Shown piece after piece: positions 53,412-61,600 of a stretch of 64,000 nt of DNA. Position 1 is the first letter of the stretch; each line of letters begins with the position of its first letter. Below the pieces are notes generated by a model. That model was given only the letters and a program-made list of their open reading frames with translations. It searched no databases and had not been told where the DNA came from. Location of the stretch: NCBI RefSeq assembly GCF_004801375.1, contig NZ_SSNZ01000010.1:1-64000 (forward strand), written 5' to 3'. The DNA is from Flavobacterium supellecticarium. GTDB taxonomy: Bacteria; Bacteroidota; Bacteroidia; Flavobacteriales; Flavobacteriaceae. The position numbers and the translations under genes were made by a program.

Positions 53412-54377
53412 TTATAAAATATGAAGTTGGTTTGTAATAAAAGTTAGTTCTTCGGGGGTTAATTCAAAATGCAGTGCCTGTGCATTTGAAATGGCTTGTT
53501 CGGCATTCCGCGCACCGGCAAGTACTGCAGTAATTCCCGGTTGCTGTACCGTCCAGCGTAATACCAACTGCGCCAGTGTGCTATTTTTTGCATCGGCAAT
53601 AGGTTGAATGTTCTGTAAAAATTGTTGCACTTTTTTCAGATCATACTGACTGAAATATCCGTTACGGTGATCATCTTCTGTTAGTTTTCCACCTGTAAAG
53701 TATTTTCCGGTCAGTAAACCGCGTTCCATCGGGCTATATGCAATGATACCAATATTTTGATCAATACTGTAAGGTACCAAGTCCTTTTCGATAGTACGGT
53801 TTAGCATACTATAGGCCACCTGGTTGGAAGCTAAAGGTACGCTTTTTTGTGCTTCTTCCAGTTGAGAAACGGTATAATTGGAAACCCCTGCCGCTTTGAT
53901 CTTTCCTTTTTGGATCAGTATTTCCATCGCTTCCATGGTTTCAGATATCGGTGTAGTACTATCCGGCCAGTGCAATTGCAGTAAGTCGATATAATCGGTT
54001 CCCAAACGTTGCAGACTTTCTTCCACTTCTTTGATTATATTGGCTTTTGAAGCGTATTTATAAATGGATTGACCATCAGCTTCAAAGAAAAATTCTCCGT
54101 TTCCATTATTGCTTCCGTCCCAAACCAGACCGAATTTTGTCAATATCTGAATTGTACTGCGATCCCGGCCTTTGATGGCTTCCCCAATCAGGGATTCACT
54201 CAGACCAAAACCATAAAACGGAGCGGTGTCGATACTGGTCACACCATTGTCAATTGAAGCTTGTATGGCTGCAATGGAGTCTTTTTTTTCATTTCCGCCC
54301 CACATCGTACCACCAATTGCAAAAGCACCCAGGGTGATAGGGGACACTTCGAGAGAAGAATTTCCTAATGTTCTCAT
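53412..54377 (-). CDS. Aldo/keto reductase
   Basis: A 321-residue NAD(P)H-dependent (beta/alpha)8 barrel. The tetrad is visible: Asp and Tyr in DTAPFYGFG, Lys in LTKFG, His in LLQLHWPD. SNQVAYSMLNR and AVLAGARNAEQ follow. It probably reduces aldehydes and ketones; the substrate is not set by sequence. Spacing to its neighbours (32 and 3 bases) makes it part of the operon. Confidence 0.92.
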   Translation of the reverse strand: MRTLGNSSLEVSPITLGAFAIGGTMWGGNEKKDSIAAIQASIDNGVTSIDTAPFYGFGLSESLIGEAIKGRDRSTIQILTKFGLVWDGSNNGNGEFFFEADGQSIYKYASKANIIKEVEESLQRLGTDYIDLLQLHWPDSTTPISETMEAMEILIQKGKIKAAGVSNYTVSQLEEAQKSVPLASNQVAYSMLNRTIEKDLVPYSIDQNIGIIAYSPMERGLLTGKYFTGGKLTEDDHRNGYFSQYDLKKVQQFLQNIQPIADAKNSTLAQLVLRWTVQQPGITAVLAGARNAEQAISNAQALHFELTPEELTFITNQLHIL

Positions 54378-54409
54378 ATTGTATAATTGTTATGTAAGTG
54401 TATTTGTTG

Positions 54410-55510
54410 TTATTGATAAAAAGGATAATCGGTATAACCAGTAACACCACCTCCAAAAAAGAACTCGCGTTTCGGTTCGTTAAGCGGTAAATTGTTTTCC
54501 AATCGGTAGGGAAGATCCGGGTTAGCGATAAAGGGTCTGCCGAAACCTATCAGATCCGTCCAGCCTTGCTTTAAGGCTTCTTCGGCCCGGGTTTTGGTAT
54601 ATTTCCCGGAATAAATCAGGGTTCCGGTAAAATTGGCCCGGATACTTTCTTTAAACGAACGTTCCATCACCGGCGCATCCTCCCAATCGGCTTCGGCGAT
54701 ATGAATATAGGCTACTTTCAGACGATCTAAAAGTTTAATAGCTTCAGTATAGGTTTCCACGGGGTTATCGTCAATGGTACCTTGTAGTGTGGTTAATGGC
54801 GCCAAACGAACGCCAACTTTTTCATTACCGATTGCATCCGAAATGGCCTGAACAACCTCTTTTAAAAATCGCAGTCGGTTTTCAAGAGAACCACCATACG
54901 TATCGGTTCGGTTGTTGGCCTGTGAGTCGATAAACTGGTTGATCAGATAACCATTGGCCGCATGGAGTTCGATACCGTCAAATCCGGCTGCCATTGCATT
55001 TTGAGCCGCTTTGGCATAATCGGATATAATTTCCCGAATTTCCGTTTGGGTAAGTGCTCTTGGTTTGGAGTGTTGTACCATTTCGCCAACGCCATGTTCC
55101 GGCCCGCGATTTTCCACATCGACAAACACTTTTACGCCATCCGCTACCAGTTCACTGGAGGAAACCGGTGCTTCATTATTTTTTTGTAAGGCAATATGAG
55201 ACACCCGTCCAACATGCCATAACTGTGCGAAAATAATTCCGTTTTTACGATGTACGGCATCGGTAGTCCGTTTCCATCCGGCAATCTGCTCCGGAGTATA
55301 AATTCCGGGTGTCCAGGCGTATCCCTGTCCTTGTTGACTAATCTGAGTTCCTTCAGAAATGATAAGTCCGGCGGAACTTCGCTGTTCGTAATATTCGGCC
55401 ATAAGTGGAGTGGCTACTTCGCCTTTGGCAGCACGGGAACGGGTCATTGGTGGCATTACAATACGGTTTTGTAATTCGATGTTTCCGAGGGTATGTTTTT
55501 TAAATAGCAT
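54410..55510 (-). CDS. Old yellow enzyme family ene-reductase
   Basis: A 366-residue FMN flavoprotein reducing activated C=C bonds, nitro compounds or nitrate esters. N-terminus NRIVMPPMTRSRA, the substrate-binding HAANGYLINQF, SQANNRTDTYGGSLENR and DLIGFGRPFIANPDLP are diagnostic. The frame goes on to 55555, but MLFKKHTLG at 55510 is the family start. It overlaps the stop of the LLM gene by 11 bases. Confidence 0.93.
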   Translation of the reverse strand: MLFKKHTLGNIELQNRIVMPPMTRSRAAKGEVATPLMAEYYEQRSSAGLIISEGTQISQQGQGYAWTPGIYTPEQIAGWKRTTDAVHRKNGIIFAQLWHVGRVSHIALQKNNEAPVSSSELVADGVKVFVDVENRGPEHGVGEMVQHSKPRALTQTEIREIISDYAKAAQNAMAAGFDGIELHAANGYLINQFIDSQANNRTDTYGGSLENRLRFLKEVVQAISDAIGNEKVGVRLAPLTTLQGTIDDNPVETYTEAIKLLDRLKVAYIHIAEADWEDAPVMERSFKESIRANFTGTLIYSGKYTKTRAEEALKQGWTDLIGFGRPFIANPDLPYRLENNLPLNEPKREFFFGGGVTGYTDYPFYQ

Positions 55511-56486
55511 AATCGTGTTCTTTATAATTAAAATGAGGTAAAATAGTTGTGGCAATACGTTCGATTGTTTCTTTAACCGGCGTTTCCGATTTTCGAAGAT
55601 GCAAGGCCATATGATTCACGCCAACTTCTTCGTAGGCTTTGAGTAACGGTAGCAACCCATTGATTCCTACCGCTCCGCCAAAACGATGGGGACGGAATGG
55701 CGCATTGTCATCGAGCAAAAGATTGAGATGGAAAGCTGTGATATACGGTTTGGAAGCCTGATTGTTGTCGTAAAGCACATTCCGCCAGTCGATAATCTGC
55801 TTTGCGGTTTCGGCTAACGGACGCGGATAATTAAACCAACCCTGCATATTTTGGCCAATCCAGTCCATACTTTGTTGTGCACGTCCGGCAATAATCCACG
55901 GAATCGGATTTTCCGGTTTTGGAAATACCTGGATGTTTTTATCCAGATTTTCATAATACTGACCAAGTCCGCTTTGCGTTTTCCAGGCTTCTTCGATTAT
56001 AGCATGGTTGTGACGGAAACGTTCGGCCCGGGTTTCAAAATCATATCCGAACAATGGAAACTCCACTGGACGATCGCCAAGGCCGACACCAAACAGAAAC
56101 CGACTTCCGGATAAATTTTCGATAGACGCAACCGCTTTGGCCAGTTGTAACGGATCGTGTAGCGGTAAGACGATAGCAGCGGTTCCAAGGATAATGGATT
56201 TGGTGATTCCGGCGATATAACCCAGATAAGCTATTGTATCAAAAAGTTGGGCACCATCGCCAAAACCAGGATCGTATACCGGAACTTCGCGCATCCAAAG
56301 CGCAGAATAACCCAGTTGATCCGCTAATTGAATGTATTCCGTATGCCGACTGATATCCGGAATACCAAACGGACGTCCGGAAACGTTGCGTTTTTTCTCA
56401 CCTTCCAGCGACCAGTCGTTATCGAGCGGAAATTCCAATCCGATGGTCATTTTTCCGGGAATATGGATGTTACAAATCGTTTCCAT
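55500..56486 (-). CDS. LLM-class flavin-dependent oxidoreductase
   Basis: A 328-residue luciferase-like monooxygenase fold. YIQLADQLGYSALWMREV, GTAAIVLPLHDPLQLAKAVA, and the phosphate-binding FLFGVGLGDRP followed by AERFRHNHAIIEEAW are characteristic. It needs reduced FMN; the substrate is unknown. A TTG two codons earlier lies in frame, but the ATG at 56486 begins 2 bases after the MFS stop. Confidence 0.9.
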   Translation of the reverse strand: METICNIHIPGKMTIGLEFPLDNDWSLEGEKKRNVSGRPFGIPDISRHTEYIQLADQLGYSALWMREVPVYDPGFGDGAQLFDTIAYLGYIAGITKSIILGTAAIVLPLHDPLQLAKAVASIENLSGSRFLFGVGLGDRPVEFPLFGYDFETRAERFRHNHAIIEEAWKTQSGLGQYYENLDKNIQVFPKPENPIPWIIAGRAQQSMDWIGQNMQGWFNYPRPLAETAKQIIDWRNVLYDNNQASKPYITAFHLNLLLDDNAPFRPHRFGGAVGINGLLPLLKAYEEVGVNHMALHLRKSETPVKETIERIATTILPHFNYKEHDYAI

Positions 56487-56488
56487 AA

Positions 56489-57706
56489 TCAATTGTTTTT
56501 TTCGCGTTTATAACTGATAAGTGTTACTAAAAATCCGATGGCAACCAATACCGCACCAACCCAGGGAGTGGATTGAATACCGAGTGACGATTCGACTACA
56601 TGTCCACCGATAATGGCACCGATAGCGATACCTACATTAAAAGCCGCAATATTCAGTGCTGAAGCGACATCTTCGGTTCCCGGCAGGTATTTTTCAGCCA
56701 TTTGCACCACGTAAAGTTGTAAGCCGGGAACATTCGAAAAGGCCAGAATGCCCATCGCAAACAAGGTGATTACGGCAGCTATCTGATGAAAGACAGTAAA
56801 AGATAAAACCAATAATACCAAGGCTTGTAGTACAAACATGATCATCAGTGCTTTAATCGGTTTTTGATTGGCTACTTTTCCGCCGATCACGTTTCCTAAG
56901 GCAATTGCAATTCCGTAGATCAGTAGTAACAAGCTGGTTGCATCGGCCGAAAAACCGGAAATGTTTTCCAATAGCGGTGCCATATAGGTAAAGCTTACAA
57001 AAGTTCCGCCGTAGCCCAAAGCAGTAATCGCTAAGACCAATAGTATCGATGGGTTTTTAAGCACCTTTAACTGATCCTTTAATTGTAAAGGTTTGCTTTT
57101 CTGTAGGGTATCCGGAATTAAAAGACTACTGGCGATAAGCCCGATGATTCCCAAAGCTGCTACTCCGATAAAAGTCGCACGCCATCCGAAATGTTGTCCG
57201 ATATAGGTTCCTAAAGGAACACCGGTAACGATGGCTACGGTTAATCCGGCAAACATAATCGCGATCGCACTGGCGCGTTTGTCTTCGGGAACCAGGCTTG
57301 CGGCTATAGTTGCTCCGATCGAAAAGAAAACACCGTGTGCAAATCCGGTTAGGATTCGGGCGAGGACTAATGTGATAAAAGAAGGCGCAATGGAAGCCAG
57401 TCCATTACCAATAATAAAAAGTACCATAACGCCTAACAATAATTTTTTGCGATCGATACGACTGGTTAAGGCCGTTAATATAGGTGCTCCTACGGCTACA
57501 CCCAAAGCATAAAGACTTACGAGCAGGCCGGCGGAGGAAATAGACGTTTTTAAATCGTTGGCAACAGTGGGTAAGAGACCGACGATTACAAATTCGGTAG
57601 TACCAATACCAAAGGCACTGATGGTTAAGGCCCATAAAGCGGCCGGAAGTTTTTTAGATTTCGAAGGTGCTGTGATAGCAGCGGTATTGTTTTGAATTGT
57701 TTTCAT
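56489..57706 (-). CDS. MFS transporter, DHA1/AraJ-like efflux
   Basis: A 405-residue inner-membrane transporter with 12 predicted helices. Motif A-like ALTSRIDRKKLLLG lies between helices 2 and 3; the motif C-like glycine-rich stretch AIVTGVPLGTYIGQ is in helix 5. The N-terminal ISAFGIGTTEFVIVGLLP is typical of the AraJ/YdhP type. First gene of a five-gene operon; probably exports a small organic compound. A 15-bp palindrome lies 64 bases upstream of its ATG. Confidence 0.9.
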   Translation of the reverse strand: MKTIQNNTAAITAPSKSKKLPAALWALTISAFGIGTTEFVIVGLLPTVANDLKTSISSAGLLVSLYALGVAVGAPILTALTSRIDRKKLLLGVMVLFIIGNGLASIAPSFITLVLARILTGFAHGVFFSIGATIAASLVPEDKRASAIAIMFAGLTVAIVTGVPLGTYIGQHFGWRATFIGVAALGIIGLIASSLLIPDTLQKSKPLQLKDQLKVLKNPSILLVLAITALGYGGTFVSFTYMAPLLENISGFSADATSLLLLIYGIAIALGNVIGGKVANQKPIKALMIMFVLQALVLLVLSFTVFHQIAAVITLFAMGILAFSNVPGLQLYVVQMAEKYLPGTEDVASALNIAAFNVGIAIGAIIGGHVVESSLGIQSTPWVGAVLVAIGFLVTLISYKREKNN

Positions 57707-57769
57707 AGGTTTGGGTTACCGCAAACGGGTAACAGGTGATTTATTACTATTATGTTTGATCCTATACAT

Positions 57770-57784
57770 CCGGTTTAAAACCGG
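57770..57784. promoter_or_regulatory. 15-bp palindrome, possible operator of the MFS operon
   Basis: CCGGTTT A AAACCGG is a perfect palindrome around one base, 64 bases before the MFS start codon. Its GC-rich ends stand out in an AT-rich intergenic region. Confidence 0.4.
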
Positions 57785-57941
57785 GCATAAAACGATCGGA
57801 ACTAATAATAATTAGTACACAGTAACTTGTAAAAACATCGGGTAAAACAACTTGGAACGGTCATATTTGTAGTGTCTTAAGGAACAGTACAAATGTCCGA
57901 ATAGGGGAAACGCCAGGCGAGGAGTTAGGTCACCGTTTTTT

Positions 57942-57957
57942 TGTGAGGTAGATCACA
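57942..57957. promoter_or_regulatory. CRP-type binding site TGTGA-N6-TCACA
   Basis: TGTGAGGTAGATCACA has both perfect half-sites of the CRP consensus with the correct 6-base spacing. It lies 4 bases past the end of the Crp/Fnr gene and 235 bases upstream of the MFS operon, which runs the same way. The neighbouring regulator has the recognition-helix residues that read this sequence in E. coli CRP. Confidence 0.65.
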
Positions 57958-57961
57958 CTGT

Positions 57962-58531
57962 TTAGCTTTTAAGTCGGCTTAGGGTTTCGCGGGTTACGCC
58001 CAAATAGGAGGCCAGTAGTTTTTTAGGAACGCGCTGAATGAGTCGGGGTAATTTTTTGATCAGGTTATTATACCGTTCCTCTGCGGTTTCCGTTAGCAAT
58101 GACATAATACGTTGTTGCAGCGCGATATAGCCATAATTGGCTTTGATTCTGAAAAAATTCGCCATCGCTGGAATCTCATGACAGATTTTTTCCCGGTCTT
58201 CCAGTTTCAGACAAAAAAATTCCGAATCTTCGATACAATCCATATACATACAGGCGGGAACCTGATTTTGAAAGGCGTGAAAATCGCTGGTCCAGTATTC
58301 TTCCATGGCAAATTGCAGGATATGTTCCTTTCCATCGCAATCGATCGCATAGGTTTTTACCAGGCCTTTAATGATCCAGAATTCGCAGGGAACCATTTCG
58401 CCTTTTTGAACCAGAAACTGATGTTTGCGTAGTTTTCGAATTGTAAAATGTTGAGCTACATAGTCCCATTCGCTATCCGAAAGCGGACAAATGGAAGCGA
58501 TATGCTGGCGTAAAAGGTCGTATTGGGTCAT
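57962..58531 (-). CDS. Crp/Fnr family transcriptional regulator
   Basis: A 189-residue regulator. The cyclic-nucleotide-binding-like beta-roll covers residues ~10-130 (LRKHQFLVQKGEMVPCEFWIIKGLVKTY). The winged helix at the C-terminus ends in SYLGVTRETLSRL: Arg181, Glu182 and Arg186 match the CRP residues that contact TGTGA. It lacks the N-terminal cysteine cluster of FNR, so it is not an oxygen-sensing Fe-S protein; ligand unknown. The chain is short, ending right after the recognition helix. Confidence 0.9.
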   Translation of the reverse strand: MTQYDLLRQHIASICPLSDSEWDYVAQHFTIRKLRKHQFLVQKGEMVPCEFWIIKGLVKTYAIDCDGKEHILQFAMEEYWTSDFHAFQNQVPACMYMDCIEDSEFFCLKLEDREKICHEIPAMANFFRIKANYGYIALQQRIMSLLTETAEERYNNLIKKLPRLIQRVPKKLLASYLGVTRETLSRLKS

Positions 58532-58591
58532 ACTAAGGCAATTGTACTACAAAAATAATAGATTTCTGCAGACGATAAACCACTTTAAAAT

Positions 58592-58622
58592 AAAACACCC
58601 CGGAATTTTCCGAGGTGTTTTT
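58592..58622. terminator. Terminator after the peroxidase/glycyl-radical gene
   Basis: Stem AAAACACCCCGGAA / TTCCGAGGTGTTTT with one mismatch; T-rich on the minus strand. It separates this gene from the Crp/Fnr gene. Confidence 0.75.
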
Positions 58623-58643
58623 CCCAAATTTTAATATAGAACG

Positions 58644-61600
58644 TTATTCGTCTTGTTCTACTTCTTCTATTTGTTGATGGAAAGGGCAACCCTTTGCCAT
58701 TTTTTTCTCTTTTTGAACCTCTACAGGTGTCGAAACCGGTCGGCGACGGTGCTGATCCTGAATAGTAGGGAATACCGAAGTAAAGAAGTTTGTCCAACCT
58801 CCGGTACGTACGCGAAGCAGGTCGTATTGTTCCGGCGAGCCTACTGCATCGGCAAAGGTATCCGGATTAGCAACGGTAATGGTCAAAATGTTAGACGATT
58901 GTCCGTTGGCAAATTGTTGCATCACCTGAATCAGTTTTTCGGCCGGGAAGTCTTCATCGATATTATAATCGGTAGGAGCACCATCGCACATCAACTCGGC
59001 ACCGATACCGTCAAAACCGGCAAGGGATTCTTCGAACCCGGCATATTGATGTTCGATTGGTAAATCGGCAGGGCTAGGCATAGCACTCATATCGGAAGCA
59101 ACGGTAGTTCCCAGACGACGACCATCGGCACTGGCTCCGTTCCAGGCACCCATTTCCACGTGGTTTTCGAAAGTTCCGACACCCGGCTGAATTTGAAGTC
59201 CGAAAGGAAACTCTTCCGTTCCATATCGGGTTGCCATATTTTTCATGGTTTCATACAATTGCGGCCAAGGTTCGGTAAAAGTTGCAATCGATCGACGGGC
59301 AATACCCGCTACAATCTCATTTCCAAAGGCATCTATATCGGGATTCCCTCGTCCGTAACGCGGTTGTGCCAGAGCGATTTCTCTCAGACGTTTAAAACGA
59401 TCGGAACGAGACGCAATGCGCGATTCTCCGGCCAGATCACTAATAAACGGTTCGGTCATTTTATAACCCCAGTCACAGCACAAACATTCCAGTAATTCCG
59501 GTAATGTAGTAACCGCATTTTTATCATCAAAAACCATTGTTTTAATTGCATATAGCGAATTAATCGCTGCACTTAACGAGATGTAACAAGGCCCGTAAAT
59601 ATTGTATTTGGTTCCGCCGCTATAAAAATCAAGTCCTCTGGCAAGACAGTCATCCATCAGAACGTTAAGAATAGGAGATGGACAAAATTTGGTATTCGCG
59701 CCATATCCCATTAATTGACCGTTAAAAGCTTTACGGTTGAGCCATTCGAAATGTTGGAAGTAAATGTCCACCAGTTCCTGAAACGATTTGATTTGATCTG
59801 CCGGTTTGGAATTTAACGAAACTACCTGACCAAATAAATAGGATTCTCCGGCCGATGAATACGTACGTCCCTGGTTTAGCGCGCATTCCAACGGTTGTAA
59901 GGTAGAAAATCCACCCAGTGAAAACCAGTTTTCACCCGGGAATTGCGGTTCGTAGCAGCCATCGCAGGCATAATTCTGAGCCGATTCCACGGTTACATTC
60001 GAGTTCCATTTTTTGGTTTCGCTTCCCAATTTACCGCCAACGCCATCACCGCTGTGATGAAGTCCTTTAATTATTTTTTCGTCATTTAAAAGAATCGGAT
60101 GCGCCCCACCGGAAAGCAGCGCGTGAGCAGCATCTTCCAGGATTTCTCTTGGCATATCTTTACGGGTTCGTAACGATAAACAAGGTGCATTAAGTGGTAA
60201 TCGTCCGGAAGCGTGTATAAACAATCGCGTCATATGGTTATAAGCCGGTTCTGTTTCTTCAAAAACAGGATTGCCATTGACTTTAGTACCGCCAACGGTA
60301 ATTTGCTGAATCCATTGTCCCAAAGAAGCACCTTGCGGATACGGCCCGGAAGCCCCCCCCATAGCCAGATTTCCAAACGGCTGATGGTCTTCCATAAAAA
60401 TACGGTTCTGCTGTATCTTCTCGTCCAGTTTAATATAGAACGCATCGATAACTTCCTGTGCTTCGGCTTTTTCGGCCTCGTTACTACTGTCGTAATAAGG
60501 CTGTAAAAGCTGGTCCATACGACCAATAGCGGTTGGTTCGCCGTTGAGGTGTAAACAAGTGTGTAGGGTAAAGATAAACTGCACTGCTTCAATTAGTGAG
60601 TCTGGTTTTTCGGTAGCTAATTTGGTCATCCGATAAGCAATCGATTCCAGATTTTCCCTTTCCCAGGCTTGTCCGGGATTGTTTTTCATGCTGGCAGCCA
60701 TTTCGCGCGCCAGTTGGGCATAATTCAAACAATATTCTGAAATTCCTTGTAAAGACAGATAAGCCGATTGGTATAATTCTTTTTTCTCCTTATATGTTTT
60801 TGCTTTAGCGGCTTTTTCCTCATCCGTTTTTCCCTTATCTTTAGTGTATTCTTCGGTGATTTTCTTTTCGTACTCCAATATATCCTCCATCAAGGTTTTT
60901 AAACCTTTTTTCAGGGCTTTTTCATAATTCGGAATTACGTGTCCCACACCGGAAGCCTCGCTCAGATTGGCCAGGAAGCCATCCAGACGTTCGGATTCCG
61001 ATAAATAACGCATCACATAACGGCCTTCCCCTAACGATAGATTCGGCATGGCACCTACGATAATTTCCTCCGGAGAAATGCGAAACGTATCTGAACCGTA
61101 AACAATTTCGCCTTCTCTTTCACGGAACGAAGAGTAGGGAACCAGCGTACCATCTTTAAGTCGGATCTTACGTCCTCTAAAACCATAATCGGGTGAACTG
61201 AATAATTGCAAACTTAAACGGATCGCCCAACCTTTACGAATCATAATGGATTCGTCCATAATATTGGCCGGTTTATCGCTTCCGTTGTAGCGATCAATAT
61301 AAAAACGAATATCCTCTTTAATTTCTTCCTGTTTCCGGTTAAAGTACCAGTTATCCTGCCAAAGGGAGAAAATGTTTTCCAGAAGGCTTAAAATACGATT
61401 TGTCGGTATTGAAAAGTAACGATCTTCCGGCAGCCCGATTCGGGTCGACATGGTAAACAGGAAATTCTGATGGTTGTAATACATCAGTCCGTTTTTAGAA
61501 GCGTTTTGGTAATGACGATCCAGACGTGTCCAGTCGACACCTGGGAAACGCGACCAGTCTTTCTCTGTAGCAAAAGAGAAGTCATTTCGGTATTTTTTAG

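Noticed and set aside
57962..58531. Oxygen-sensing FNR identity for the regulator near the glycyl-radical gene
   Set aside because: It has only scattered cysteines and no N-terminal cluster ligand set.
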